NCBI GenBank assembly: GCA_035548515.1
Contig: DASZSW010000009.1
Location: 1 to 64,000, forward strand
DNA length: 64,000 bases
From: DASZQY01 sp035548515
GTDB taxonomy: Bacteria > Pseudomonadota > Alphaproteobacteria > Rhizobiales > Kaistiaceae
Reading direction: 5' to 3'
The first letter of the stretch is position 1, and each line of letters begins with the position of its first letter. The notes beneath the pieces are model-generated. The model did not search any database and had not been told where the DNA came from. It worked only from the letters and a program-made list of their open reading frames with translations. Shown one piece after another: positions 14,863 through 23,754 of the stretch. Position numbers and translations under genes: made by a program.

Positions 14863-15641
14863 CAGGGCAGCCGTTTCTGTCCCCAGCCATCAATGATGCC
14901 GGTCTTCGGGTTTCGCGCGTAGCGGCCACGAGTAAGTATGTCGACGACGCGCATGCCAAAGGGCGCGGTCATCGGCTCGCCGGTGTACATCGACTTGAGA
15001 GCCTGGTGACTCGGATGGGCAATCATCTCGACCAACTGCAAGCCACAGCTATTCGCCTGCTTAGCTTGGAATTTGATCTCCCTGGACGTGAGACGTTGCT
15101 GGATGATTCTCGATGGAATGTGCTCTGTGCCATGGTCGTAGATGTAAGCAAACGACCGCTTCAAGCGTTTATCTTGCTGCTTGAAACGCGGCTCGGCTAC
15201 CACGTCACCAGTGAGATCGTGTCTCCGTAGCCACAACACATATCGCTCGACCACGGCGCGAACGCAGTAGTGGTAGGGATCGAAGTGCCAGACCGCGTAT
15301 TTGTCCATGTGCGCCGCCTTATCGATCATCACCGTAATGGCGATGTACGGCAGCGACTCGATGAGACCGAGTATCCGATGCTCCCAGTTGGTGTTCGCCT
15401 CGGAGTCCCGCAGCGTCTCAAATGGCGGCTCCTTCCGGACGATTTCCTTTCGATGCAACACAACGGTTCGGTTCGGCGGATCGTGACCGAACAAATCACG
15501 CTTTAGTTCTTCGATCTTGGGGGAGATTAGGCGCCGATCGGCCCGAACTTTGGTGATGATGGCAGTGATGCTCAGAAAGCGTTCGCTTTCGCTCCGCATG
15601 TCGTTGTTGCCGACCTCATCGAGGAACAATCGACATGTCAC
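14862..15641 (-). CDS. DUF3800 domain protein
   Basis: The 259-residue protein opens with RLFLDEVGNND, the DUF3800 F-x-D-E pattern, and continues with LHRKEI, AEPRFKQQDKRLKRSF and, near the C terminus, QANSCGLQLVEMIAHP. These conserved acidic and His positions suggest an RNase H-like nuclease fold, though the family function is not established. The GTG start lies 7 bp after the hrcA stop, so translation may couple to hrcA. The gene is much lower in G+C than its neighbours (28 of 60 bases at 15061-15120), which suggests acquisition by transfer. DUF3800 genes are often found in accessory regions. Confidence 0.85.
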   Translation of the reverse strand: MTCRLFLDEVGNNDMRSESERFLSITAIITKVRADRRLISPKIEELKRDLFGHDPPNRTVVLHRKEIVRKEPPFETLRDSEANTNWEHRILGLIESLPYIAITVMIDKAAHMDKYAVWHFDPYHYCVRAVVERYVLWLRRHDLTGDVVAEPRFKQQDKRLKRSFAYIYDHGTEHIPSRIIQQRLTSREIKFQAKQANSCGLQLVEMIAHPSHQALKSMYTGEPMTAPFGMRVVDILTRGRYARNPKTGIIDGWGQKRLP

Positions 15642-15648
15642 GGGTCAT

Positions 15649-16734
15649 CTACCCCAATAACCGCCCGACCACCTTCGCCGTGTAGTCCACCATCGGCACG
15701 ATGCGGGCGTAGTTCAGCCGCGTCGGGCCGATGACGCCAAGGACTCCGACGATGCGCTGTTCGCTGTCGCGATAGGGCGAGACGACCAGCGACGAGCCAG
15801 ACAGCGAGAAAAGTTGGTTCTCCGAGCCGATGAAGATGCGCACGCCTTCGCCGGTCTCGGCGTTGCCGAGCAGGCGGATCAGCTCGCGCTGCGTCTCGAG
15901 ATCCTCGAACAGCAGGCGGATGCGTTCAAGGTCGTCGCCGGCGCTGACGTCCTCGAGCAGGTTGGCGCGGCCGCGCACGATGAGCGTCTCAGGCTGGCCG
16001 CCGGCGACATCTGCCCACGAGGCGAGGCCCTTGGAGATGAGGTCGCCGGTGAGCTTGTCGAGTTCGGCGCGAGCGGCGGCCTGGCGTCGTTCCAGCTCGG
16101 TCCGCGCGCCGGAGAGCGTGCGGCCGCGAAGATGCGTATTGAGGTAGTTGGACGCCTCGATCAGGGCGGAAGGCGTCGTGCCGGCGTCCAGATCGACGAC
16201 GCGATTCTCGACGGAACCGTCCTCGCCAACCAGCACGACCAGCGCGCGGGTCGGCTCGAGCCGGATGAATTCGATCTGCTTCAGCCGGATGTCGGCTTTG
16301 TTGGCAAGCACCACGCCCGCGCCGCGCGACAGGCCGGACAGCGCCTGGCTGGCCTCCGACAGCAGCGACTCGATCGTCTTGCCGGGGGTGGCGCCCGCCT
16401 TCACCTGCGCCTCGATCAGGCGGCGCTCGTCCGCGGACAGGTCGCCGATCTCCAGCAGCGCGTCGACGAAGAAACGCAGCCCGAATTCGGTTGGCAGCCG
16501 CCCGGCCGAGGTGTGCGGCGCGTAGATCAGCCCGAGCTGCTCTAGGTCCGCCATGACGTTGCGCACCGAGGCGGGCGAGAGCGCCGACGGCAGCAGGCGC
16601 GAGATGTTGCGCGAGCCCATCGGCTCGCCGGTCTCTAGGTACTGATCGACGATGCGCTTGAAGATGTCGCGCGAGCGGCGGTCGAGGTTGGCGAGCGCCG
16701 AGGATTGCGGGGTGAGGGTGGGCTTGTCCTGCAT
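15649..16734 (-). CDS. hrcA: Heat-inducible transcription repressor HrcA
   Basis: HrcA represses class I heat-shock genes by binding CIRCE operators and is stabilised by GroEL. The 361-residue protein has the N-terminal winged helix (RDIFKRIVDQYLETGEPMGSRN at about 22-43, then SPASVRNVMADLE) and the GLIYAPHTSAGRLPTEFGLRFFVD block at 68-91, followed by the GAF-like domain. The ATG at 16734 gives the usual start MQDKPTLTP. It is divergent from rph, the standard alphaproteobacterial layout. I found no CIRCE sequence in this window, so its targets lie elsewhere. grpE, often next to hrcA, is 14 kb away here. Confidence 0.96.
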   Translation of the reverse strand: MQDKPTLTPQSSALANLDRRSRDIFKRIVDQYLETGEPMGSRNISRLLPSALSPASVRNVMADLEQLGLIYAPHTSAGRLPTEFGLRFFVDALLEIGDLSADERRLIEAQVKAGATPGKTIESLLSEASQALSGLSRGAGVVLANKADIRLKQIEFIRLEPTRALVVLVGEDGSVENRVVDLDAGTTPSALIEASNYLNTHLRGRTLSGARTELERRQAAARAELDKLTGDLISKGLASWADVAGGQPETLIVRGRANLLEDVSAGDDLERIRLLFEDLETQRELIRLLGNAETGEGVRIFIGSENQLFSLSGSSLVVSPYRDSEQRIVGVLGVIGPTRLNYARIVPMVDYTAKVVGRLLG

Positions 16735-16838
16735 GGCGGTGAATATATGGGCGGAAACGGGCGGCGAAGGAAAGTTAACTTCACCAACCCGCGCGATTCC
16801 GCCTTTGCCCCGACGCAATGCCGCGGCTACAAGGCGGC

Positions 16839-17576
16839 ATGGATCAGATGAAACCGGCCGTGTCCCGGCCTTCCAAACGCGCCTCCGATGTCATGCGGGC
16901 CGTTAGCCTCGAGCGCGGCGTCGCCAAGCATGCCGAGGGCTCGTGCCTGGTGAAATTTGGCGACACGCATGTGCTGGTCACCGCCTCACTGGACGAGAAG
17001 GTGCCGCAATGGCTCCGCGGCGCCGGCAAGGGATGGGTGTCGGCGGAATACGGCATGCTTCCCCGCGCCACCAACGAGCGCACCCGCCGCGAGGCGAGCG
17101 CCGGCAAGCAGTCGGGCCGCACGCTGGAGATCCAGCGGCTGATCGGCCGGTCGCTGCGTGCGGTGGTCGACCTCAAGGATCTCGGCGAGCGCCAGATCAT
17201 GCTCGACTGTGACGTCATCCAGGCGGACGGCGGCACGCGCACCGCTTCGATCACCGGCGCGTGGGTGGCGCTCCGCGACTGCATCGAATGGATGCGCACG
17301 CGCGACATGATCACCAAGCCGGTGCTGCTCGATCACGTCGCTGCCGTGTCCGTCGGCATCTATCGCGGGTCACCGGTGCTCGATCTCGACTACGCCGAGG
17401 ACAGCGAGGCCGAGACCGACGCGAATTTCGTCATGACCGGCGCCGGTGGTTTCGTCGAGATTCAGACGACCGCCGAGGGCAAGCCGTTTTCCGATGCCGA
17501 GTTCGAGGCGCTGAAATCTCTGGCACGGAACGGCATCCAGCAACTCGTGCAGCTTCAGAAGCTTGCGGTGACATGA
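16839..17576 (+). CDS. rph: Ribonuclease PH
   Basis: RNase PH is a phosphate-dependent 3'-5' exonuclease that trims tRNA 3' ends. The 245-residue protein begins with SRPSKRASDVMRAVSLERGV and has GWVSAEYGMLPRATNERTRRE, carrying the substrate arginines, then SGRTLEIQRLIGRSLRAVVD and LDCDVIQADGGTRTASITGA, all diagnostic. Start choice is between ATG 16839 and 16848; AAGG just before 16839 favours the former. rdgB overlaps its stop by 4 bp, and hemW follows, forming one operon. Confidence 0.96.
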   Translation: MDQMKPAVSRPSKRASDVMRAVSLERGVAKHAEGSCLVKFGDTHVLVTASLDEKVPQWLRGAGKGWVSAEYGMLPRATNERTRREASAGKQSGRTLEIQRLIGRSLRAVVDLKDLGERQIMLDCDVIQADGGTRTASITGAWVALRDCIEWMRTRDMITKPVLLDHVAAVSVGIYRGSPVLDLDYAEDSEAETDANFVMTGAGGFVEIQTTAEGKPFSDAEFEALKSLARNGIQQLVQLQKLAVT

Positions 17577-18184
17577 ACCACCTGCATCGCGGCGATACCA
17601 TCGTCTTCGCCACGCACAACGCGGCGAAGATCCGCGAACTCGACGAGATGCTCGCGCCGTTCCGCATGACAGTGGCTGCCGCCTCGGCGCTGGGACTGCC
17701 GGAGCCGGAGGAAACCGGGCTCACCTTCGAGGAAAACGCGATCATCAAGGCAGTCGCCGCGGCCACAGCGTCGGGCAAGCCATCGCTGGCGGATGATTCG
17801 GGAATCGCGGTCGATGCGCTGGGCGGCGAGCCGGGCATCTACTCGGCGCGCTGGGCGGGGCCTAACAAGGATTTCGCGGGCGCGATGCAGACCATCGAAA
17901 ACGAGCTGGAGAAGGCGGGCGCTAACACGCCCGACAAGCGCGCCGCGCGTTTCATCGCCGTGCTGTGTCTCGCCTTTCCCGATGGTTCGACGCAGACCTT
18001 CCGCGGCGAGGTCGAAGGAACGCTGGTGTGGCCACCGCGCGGCCCGAATGGTTTCGGCTACGATCCGATGTTCGTGCCGACCGGCCACGACAGAACCTTC
18101 GGCGAGATGGCCGATCACGAGAAGGCGCAGCTATCGCATCGCGCCCGCGCCTTTCAGGCATTCGCCCACGCGGTGCTGAAATGA
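17573..18184 (+). CDS. rdgB: XTP/dITP pyrophosphatase
   Basis: RdgB hydrolyses inosine, xanthosine and other deaminated purine triphosphates so that they are not built into DNA. The 203-residue protein shows the family blocks VFATHNAAKIREL near the N terminus, GLTFEENAIIKA, SLADDSGIAVDALGGEPGIYSARWAG and the C-terminal GFGYDPMFVP. Its ATG lies within the rph stop (ATGA overlap), and hemW in turn starts in its own stop codon, so rph-rdgB-hemW are translationally coupled. Confidence 0.96.
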   Translation: MNHLHRGDTIVFATHNAAKIRELDEMLAPFRMTVAAASALGLPEPEETGLTFEENAIIKAVAAATASGKPSLADDSGIAVDALGGEPGIYSARWAGPNKDFAGAMQTIENELEKAGANTPDKRAARFIAVLCLAFPDGSTQTFRGEVEGTLVWPPRGPNGFGYDPMFVPTGHDRTFGEMADHEKAQLSHRARAFQAFAHAVLK

Positions 18185-19347
18185 GCACCGCGATAGGGCC
18201 GGACAACCCCGGCTTCGGCGTCTACGTGCATTGGCCGTTCTGCGCGGCCAAGTGCCCGTACTGCGACTTCAACAGCCACGTCCGCCATTCGCCGCCCGAC
18301 CAGGCGCGCTACGCCGGCGCGTTCGTGCGCGAGATCGCGCGCACCGCCGAGCGAGCGCCGGGCCGCACCGTCACCTCGATCTTCCTCGGCGGCGGCACGC
18401 CGTCGCTGATGGAGCCGGCGACGGTCGGCACGATCCTCGAAGCGATTGCGGCGCACTGGCCCGTGGCGAGCGACGCCGAGGTCACGATGGAGGCCAACCC
18501 CTCGAGCGTCGAGGCGGAGCGATTTCGCGGCTACCGCGCCGCTGGCGTCAACCGTGTCTCGCTGGGCGTCCAGGCGCTGAACGACCGCGACCTGAAATTG
18601 CTGGGCCGCCTGCACGACACCGCGACCGCGCTTCGCGCCGTCGAAACGGCGCGCGCGACCTTCCCGCGGATGTCGTTCGACCTGATCTACGCGCGGCCGA
18701 ACCAGACGCCGGAGATGTGGTCGGCGGAGCTGAAGCAGGCGCTGGCGCTGGCCGCCGATCACCTGTCGCTCTACCAGCTCACCATCGAGGAAGGCACACC
18801 CTTCTTTGCCCTTCACAAGGCGGGGAAGCTGAAAACGCCCGACGAGGACACCGCGGCCGATCTCTACGCGGTGACGCAGGAGGTGACGGCGGCGGCCGGC
18901 CTCCCGGCCTACGAGATTTCCAACCACGCGATGCCCGGCGCCGAAAGCCGCCACAACCTGGTCTACTGGCGCTACGGCGAATACGCCGGCATCGGGCCGG
19001 GCGCGCATGGCCGCCTTCTCCTCGCCGACGGCCGGCACGCGACCGCGACCGAGAAGGTGCCCGAGGCCTGGCTGGCGAAGGTCGAAGCGTGGGGCGACGG
19101 CGTCATCGTCGACGATCTGCTGACGCCGGAGGAGGAGGGCGACGAGATGCTGCTCATGGGCCTTCGCCTCGCCGAAGGCATCGACCTCACCCGCTACCGC
19201 AAATTCGCCGGCCGCTCGCTGGATGAGTCACGCCTCCGCGAGCTGGTTGCGCACGGGATGGTGGAACAGGCGCCTGGCGAACGCCTGAAGGCAACGCGCG
19301 CTGGATTTGCCGTGCTCGATGCGGTGGTCGCGGATCTCGCGGCGTAG
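18181..19347 (+). CDS. hemW: Radical SAM heme chaperone HemW
   Basis: HemW, formerly taken for an oxygen-independent coproporphyrinogen oxidase, is a heme-binding radical SAM protein thought to insert heme into respiratory enzymes. In this 388-residue protein the [4Fe-4S] cluster cysteines are Cys-21, Cys-25 and Cys-28 in FCAAKCPYCDF. There is no fourth CxxxCxxC-C cysteine as in true HemN. IFLGGGTPSLM and VSLGVQALNDRDLKLLGR are typical. It ends the rph-rdgB-hemW operon and converges on a lipoprotein gene, with half of a palindromic repeat between the two stops. Confidence 0.95.
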   Translation: MSTAIGPDNPGFGVYVHWPFCAAKCPYCDFNSHVRHSPPDQARYAGAFVREIARTAERAPGRTVTSIFLGGGTPSLMEPATVGTILEAIAAHWPVASDAEVTMEANPSSVEAERFRGYRAAGVNRVSLGVQALNDRDLKLLGRLHDTATALRAVETARATFPRMSFDLIYARPNQTPEMWSAELKQALALAADHLSLYQLTIEEGTPFFALHKAGKLKTPDEDTAADLYAVTQEVTAAAGLPAYEISNHAMPGAESRHNLVYWRYGEYAGIGPGAHGRLLLADGRHATATEKVPEAWLAKVEAWGDGVIVDDLLTPEEEGDEMLLMGLRLAEGIDLTRYRKFAGRSLDESRLRELVAHGMVEQAPGERLKATRAGFAVLDAVVADLAA

Positions 19348-19364
19348 GCTGGAACCGGGAAGAG

Positions 19365-19393
19365 GCACCGCCTCTCCCATAGCGAGAGGGCCT
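19365..19393. repeat. Palindromic element, partial copy (left end only)
   Basis: GGCACCGCCTCTCCCATAG followed by CGAGAGGGCC is the left hairpin of the interspersed family with one change; the rest is missing. It sits between the convergent hemW and lipoprotein stops, where the hairpin could act as a two-way terminator. Confidence 0.7.
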
Positions 19394-19400
19394 CGAGACC

Positions 19401-20675
19401 CTAAGTCCCCTGCTCGCGCGCGAATGTCTTTGGCGCGGGGTCGACGATCGTCGCCTGGCCGTGGCCGATCTGGAAGACGGCGAGACCGCGCTGGTTCAGG
19501 CCGTTGGGCAGGAAGCGGAAGGCACCGTCGATGCCGATGAAGCCGTTGGGGTTGGTGAGCGTCGCCTGGGCGAAACGCTGGTCGCCGAAGCGGGCGGCGA
19601 GGCCTGCGGCGAGGCTGGTGGCATCGTAGGCGAGCGAAGCAGTGCGGCTTGGCGCGCTGCCGAAGGCGGCCTGATAGCGGCGGGCGAACGAGGCGAAGCC
19701 ACCGTTTTCCGGCGCCGGGTAGAAGGCGCCCGCGAGGTTGGACTCGGCGGTGATGCGCGCGTCGTTGTCCCACTGGCCGGAGCCGAGGTACGTCATCTTG
19801 TCGGGCGTCACGCCGTTAGCGGCGAGCACCTGCGCCAGGAACGGCGTTGCGTCGCCGGCATCGGGCAGGAGAATGGCGTCGACCGTGCCGCCCTTTACCA
19901 GCTGCGCCAGTTGCGTCGCCTGAGCCTGCATCGCCGTCTTGTCGAGATCGTACCGCGCCGTCGTCATGACGCGGCCGCCGGCGTTGGCCACGGCACGCTG
20001 CAGCGCCGCCTCGACGAGCGTGCCGTACGCGTTGTTGGGCAACAGCGCCGCGATCGAGCGTTTGCCGCGGGTGGCGGCGAACGAAACGATGCGATCGACG
20101 TCGCTCTGCGGCAGGAACGACAGCAGGTAGAGGCCCTGTCCGGCGGTGGTCGTGTCGCTGGAGAACGCAATGACCGGCACGCGCGCCGCGCGCGCCACCT
20201 GCGACACGCCGTTGACGGAGCGCGCGAACAGCGGGCCGAGGATCAGCTCCGCGCCCTGCGCGATGGCATCGCTCGCTGCGGCACGCGCACCGTCGGCAGT
20301 GCCGAGATCGTCCTTGACCAGAATCTGGATGTTGGCGGTCTTGAAGTCGCGGAGCGCGAGCTCGGCGGCGTTGCGGAAGTTGACCGCGATCTGTCCCGCG
20401 TTGCCGGTGGCCGACAGCGGCAACAGCAGCGCGACGCGGACGGTGCCAGTCCCAATCGTCTCGCCGGTGACCGGCTGGGTCGCCTGAACGACGGGACCGC
20501 CGCGTCCGAAACCGGAGCCGAAGGTGCCCGACGAGTTGCATGCCGCAAGCAACGCCATCGCGCCGAAGGCGACGACGCCGGCAGCGAAGCGGAGGAAGGT
20601 CGGGGCACGCCCGGGACGCACAAAATTCCGGCGGGACAAGAATTTCTCCCCTGCTCGCCGCTTAGACGCTAACAA
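19401..20675 (-). CDS. Penicillin-binding protein activator-like lipoprotein (LpoA/YraM type)
   Basis: The 424-residue protein has an N-terminal hydrophobic helix ending in the lipobox LLAAC (Cys-46), so it should be an outer-membrane-anchored periplasmic lipoprotein. The remainder is a type-1 periplasmic-binding fold: RVALLLPLSATGNAGQIAVN, LGPLFARSVNGVSQVA, VIAFSSDTT and LLPNNAYG. In enterobacteria LpoA activates penicillin-binding protein 1A; that role is assumed from fold and position beside rsmI. The start is a TTG at 20675; a later start inside the long leader is possible. Confidence 0.88.
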   Translation of the reverse strand: MLASKRRAGEKFLSRRNFVRPGRAPTFLRFAAGVVAFGAMALLAACNSSGTFGSGFGRGGPVVQATQPVTGETIGTGTVRVALLLPLSATGNAGQIAVNFRNAAELALRDFKTANIQILVKDDLGTADGARAAASDAIAQGAELILGPLFARSVNGVSQVARAARVPVIAFSSDTTTAGQGLYLLSFLPQSDVDRIVSFAATRGKRSIAALLPNNAYGTLVEAALQRAVANAGGRVMTTARYDLDKTAMQAQATQLAQLVKGGTVDAILLPDAGDATPFLAQVLAANGVTPDKMTYLGSGQWDNDARITAESNLAGAFYPAPENGGFASFARRYQAAFGSAPSRTASLAYDATSLAAGLAARFGDQRFAQATLTNPNGFIGIDGAFRFLPNGLNQRGLAVFQIGHGQATIVDPAPKTFAREQGT

Positions 20676-20765
20676 TGCCTAAATCATAAGGAGTTTCCGA
20701 GCGCTGTCAAAACAACATGACGCGCGTTGGTAACTTCCGGGAGGGGCCTCCGGAGGTCTGCCTAG

Positions 20766-21671
20766 ATGAACGGCACTGTCATAGTTGACCGAACATTTGC
20801 CATTGACGGGCACGCCATTCAGGCAAAACCGTTAAAGGCGGCGCTGTATCTTGTCGCCACGCCAATCGGCAACCTTGGCGACATAACCCTGCGGGCGCTC
20901 GCCACGCTTGCAGCCGCCGATATTGTCGCGTGTGAGGATACGCGCGTGACCTCGGTCCTCTTTCGCCAGTTCGGCATCGCCTCGCGGCTGATGCCGTATC
21001 ACGACCACAACGGCGCCGAGCAGAGGCCGAAGATTTTGTCGGCGCTCGCCGAGGGCAAGTCGGTCGCGCTCGTCAGCGATGCCGGCACGCCGCTGGTTTC
21101 CGACCCCGGGTACCGCCTCGTCGGCGAAGTGCAGGCAGCGGGCTTCGACGTGGTGCCGATTCCGGGTGCGTCGGCATTGCTGGCGGCGTTGGTCGCATCC
21201 GGCCTTCCGACGGATGCGTTTCTCTTCGCCGGGTTCCTGCCGCCGAAAACGGTGGCGCGCAAAAAGCGGCTGGCAGAGCTCGCGTCCGTGCCGGCAACGC
21301 TGGTGTTCTTCGAGTCGCCGCAGCGCCTGGCGCCATCGCTGCGCGACATGAACGCCGCGCTCGGGCCGCGCCACGTGGTCGTCGCGCGTGAGCTGACCAA
21401 GACGTTCGAGCAGATCCGGCGCGGGGCGCTCGCCGACCTTGCAGCCGCATACGCGGAAGAAGACCCGCCAAAGGGCGAGGTGGTCGTCGTCGTGTCGCCG
21501 CCGCAGGAGAAAGCGACGTCGGCCGTCGAGGCGGATCGCGTACTGAAGTCGCTGCTCGAGGAGAAGAGCGTGAGCGCGGCTGCAGCCGAAGCAGCGGAGA
21601 TCACGGGCCTGCCGCGGCGCGACCTGTACCAGCGCGCGCTCGCCATGAAGGACAAGCGTGGCAGGCGCTGA
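20766..21671 (+). CDS. rsmI: 16S rRNA (cytidine-2'-O-)-methyltransferase
   Basis: RsmI methylates the ribose of C1402 in 16S rRNA. The 301-residue protein has the family start LYLVATPIGNLGDITLRAL (about 27-45), DIVACEDTR, PYHDHNG and VSDAGTPLVSDPGYRLV, the SAM-site signatures of this tetrapyrrole-methylase-like fold, and IPGASALLAAL. A leader of about 25 residues precedes the conserved part. It is divergent from the LpoA-like gene, 90 bp apart, and overlaps yraN by 14 bp; this grouping is widely conserved. Confidence 0.96.
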   Translation: MNGTVIVDRTFAIDGHAIQAKPLKAALYLVATPIGNLGDITLRALATLAAADIVACEDTRVTSVLFRQFGIASRLMPYHDHNGAEQRPKILSALAEGKSVALVSDAGTPLVSDPGYRLVGEVQAAGFDVVPIPGASALLAALVASGLPTDAFLFAGFLPPKTVARKKRLAELASVPATLVFFESPQRLAPSLRDMNAALGPRHVVVARELTKTFEQIRRGALADLAAAYAEEDPPKGEVVVVVSPPQEKATSAVEADRVLKSLLEEKSVSAAAAEAAEITGLPRRDLYQRALAMKDKRGRR

Positions 21672-22035
21672 TGCACGCCGTGCCGCCGAGCGGCGCGGCC
21701 GCCGCGCCGAGACGCTGGCGCTATGGTACCTCCGCGCCAAGGGGTACCGTCTGCTCGGGAGCCGGTACAAAACGCCGGTCGGCGAAATCGACCTCATCGT
21801 TTCACGCGGCCGCACTATCGCCTTCGTTGAGGTAAAGGCGCGGCCGACGGACGCGGAAGCTGCTGAGGCCGCAACCCCAACCGGCCGCCGGCGCGTCGCG
21901 AGGGCCGCCTCCATGTGGCTGGCGGCCCATCCCGCGGCGGCCGAACGGACGCTGCGGCTCGACGTGATCATCGCTGTCCCGGGTCGCCTGCCGCGCCATA
22001 TCAAGGGCGCGTTCGACGCGGACGGGGCCGCGTGA
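21658..22035 (+). CDS. UPF0102/YraN-family predicted nuclease
   Basis: The 125-residue protein matches UPF0102: RRGRRAETLALWYLRAKGYRLL, then the restriction-enzyme-like core GEIDLIVSRG and IAFVEVKARP, which carry the D-(15-20)-E-x-K pattern of a nuclease fold, and a basic helix GRRRVARAA. It starts at a GTG inside the last codons of rsmI, so the two are coupled. Biological substrate is unknown. Confidence 0.9.
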   Translation: MAGADARRAAERRGRRAETLALWYLRAKGYRLLGSRYKTPVGEIDLIVSRGRTIAFVEVKARPTDAEAAEAATPTGRRRVARAASMWLAAHPAAAERTLRLDVIIAVPGRLPRHIKGAFDADGAA

Positions 22036-22069
22036 TACTCCGGCGCGCTGGCGCAGACGGGGAGCGGAC

Positions 22070-23020
22070 ATGGCGCTGAAAGTTGCCTTCCAGATGGATC
22101 ACATCGCCGGGATTCGCATCCGCGGCGATTCCACCTTTGCGCTGATGCTGGAGGGCGAGCGGCGCGGGCACGAGCAGTACCACTACACACCGCATCAACT
22201 GGCGCTGCGCGATGGCCTCGTTGAGGCCGCGATGGAGCGCGTGCGCGTGCGCGACGCCGAAGGCGATCACTTCACGCTCAGCGACAAGGAGGTGCGGCGT
22301 CTCTCCGATTTCGACGTCGTGCATCTGCGGCAGGATCCGCCCTTCGACATGGGCTACATCACGACGACGCACTTGCTCGAGCAGATCGGCGGACGCACGC
22401 TCGTTGTCAACGATCCCGTCAGCGTCCGCAACGCGCCCGAGAAGCTGTTCGTCACGCAGTTCCCGCAACTCATGCCGCCGACGCTGATCACGCGCGACCG
22501 CGCCGAGATCGTCGCCTTCCGTCACCAGCACGGCGACATCATCGTCAAGCCGCTCTACGGCAACGGCGGCGCCGGTGTTTTCCGCATCGCCGGCGGCGAC
22601 GAGAATCTCATCGCCCTGCTCGAGCTGTTCGAGACCTCGTTTCGCGAACCGTTCGTCGTGCAGCGCTACCTGCCGGAGGTGCGTCAGGGCGACAAGCGCG
22701 TCATCCTGGTAGAGGGCGAGCCAGTCGGCGCGATCAACCGCGTGCCTGCGATCGGCGAGGCGCGCTCCAACATGCACGTCGGCGGCAGGCCGGAGCCGGT
22801 GGAGCTGACGCCGCGCGACCGGGAGATCTGCGACACCATCGGGCCGCACCTGCGCGAACGCGGCCTCATCTTCGTCGGCATCGACGTCATCGGCGACTAC
22901 CTCACCGAGATAAACGTCACCTCGCCGACCGGCATTCGCGAGGTGAAGCGGTTCGGCGGCGCGGATATCGCGGCGCTGATCTGGGACGCGATCGAGAAGC
23001 GCGTCCGCGCACGATCCTGA
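22070..23020 (+). CDS. gshB: Glutathione synthetase
   Basis: GshB joins glycine to gamma-glutamylcysteine using ATP. The 316-residue ATP-grasp protein shows VAFQMDHIAGIRIRGDSTFALMLE at the N terminus, VHLRQDPPFDMGYITTTHLLE, VNDPVSVRNAPEKLFV, KPLYGNGGAGVFRI for ATP binding, and the C-terminal GIDVIGDYLTEINVTSPTGIRE with the metal ligands. It lies 34 bp after yraN in the same direction. Length and motifs are standard. Confidence 0.97.
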   Translation: MALKVAFQMDHIAGIRIRGDSTFALMLEGERRGHEQYHYTPHQLALRDGLVEAAMERVRVRDAEGDHFTLSDKEVRRLSDFDVVHLRQDPPFDMGYITTTHLLEQIGGRTLVVNDPVSVRNAPEKLFVTQFPQLMPPTLITRDRAEIVAFRHQHGDIIVKPLYGNGGAGVFRIAGGDENLIALLELFETSFREPFVVQRYLPEVRQGDKRVILVEGEPVGAINRVPAIGEARSNMHVGGRPEPVELTPRDREICDTIGPHLRERGLIFVGIDVIGDYLTEINVTSPTGIREVKRFGGADIAALIWDAIEKRVRARS

Positions 23021-23029
23021 GGCGTCGCG

Positions 23030-23647
23030 TCAGCTGGTGGCCGCTGTCCCGCGACGGCCGAGGAAGAAGATCGCGCCGGCGACCGCGGCGGTGAACAGGA
23101 CGCCGAGCACGATCTGACCCCACGGCAACCCGGCGCCTTCCGCGACGGCCGGTTGCGCCGTCGCCGCTGGCGCCGTGGGAGGCGCCACCGGCTTCGGCGC
23201 AGGCGGGGGCGTTGCAGCGGCCGGTGCGTCGGGCGCCTTCTGTGCCACCACGGCAGGCGTGGGCTTCGGCGGCGTTGGCGTCTGAACGGCGGGAGCCGGA
23301 GCGACAACGGGCGCCAGTTTAACCGGCGCGGGCGTTGGCTCGGCCGCGACGACTTTCTCCGCGGGCGGCTCTGCGGCAGGTGGCGCGACGGCGACCGCCT
23401 TCGGTGCCTGCCCTGTGGGTTCCGCTTCCGGCGCCGGCGTGTACGAGACGACCGCGGGCGCGGTGCGCCAGGCTGGGCCCAGATACGGCGGGCGAATTTT
23501 CGTGGTGTGGATGACCGGCGGCAGCGGGGTCGGGACCTGCCGCCAGACGGGACGCGCTTCGGCAGATGAGACGGCGACGAAAAGGACGGCGGCAGCGAGC
23601 AATATCCGGGACAACGTCAACCTCACGAATACCTGCCGCGCCGCCAA
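23030..23647 (-). CDS. Secreted Pro/Ala-rich protein with C-terminal membrane anchor
   Basis: I do not recognise a family. The 205-residue protein has a signal peptide (LLAAAVLFVAVSSAEA, cut near residue 31), a roughly 25-residue start with aromatic residues (RPPYLGPAWRTAP), then a 100-residue Pro/Ala/Val/Lys tract, and finally a membrane helix VLGVLFTAAVAGAIFFLG with a basic end. That layout suggests a cell-envelope spanning linker held in the inner membrane. It is convergent with gshB and divergent from comM. The frame and length are clear, though low complexity makes homology hard to judge. Confidence 0.65.
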   Translation of the reverse strand: MAARQVFVRLTLSRILLAAAVLFVAVSSAEARPVWRQVPTPLPPVIHTTKIRPPYLGPAWRTAPAVVSYTPAPEAEPTGQAPKAVAVAPPAAEPPAEKVVAAEPTPAPVKLAPVVAPAPAVQTPTPPKPTPAVVAQKAPDAPAAATPPPAPKPVAPPTAPAATAQPAVAEGAGLPWGQIVLGVLFTAAVAGAIFFLGRRGTAATS

Positions 23648-23754
23648 TCTAGCTAACCTCGTGTGATTGCACGAGATGCAACCGCGTTCCTGTATTGTTC
23701 TTGTCGGCGGTTGTGCGATGGAGTAAGGTGCACGCCAGTTCGAGGGGCGAGTAC

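Noticed and set aside
15649..17576. CIRCE operator for HrcA
   Set aside because: I looked for TTAGCACTC-N9-GAGTGCTAA near hrcA, grpE, dnaK and dnaJ and did not see it.
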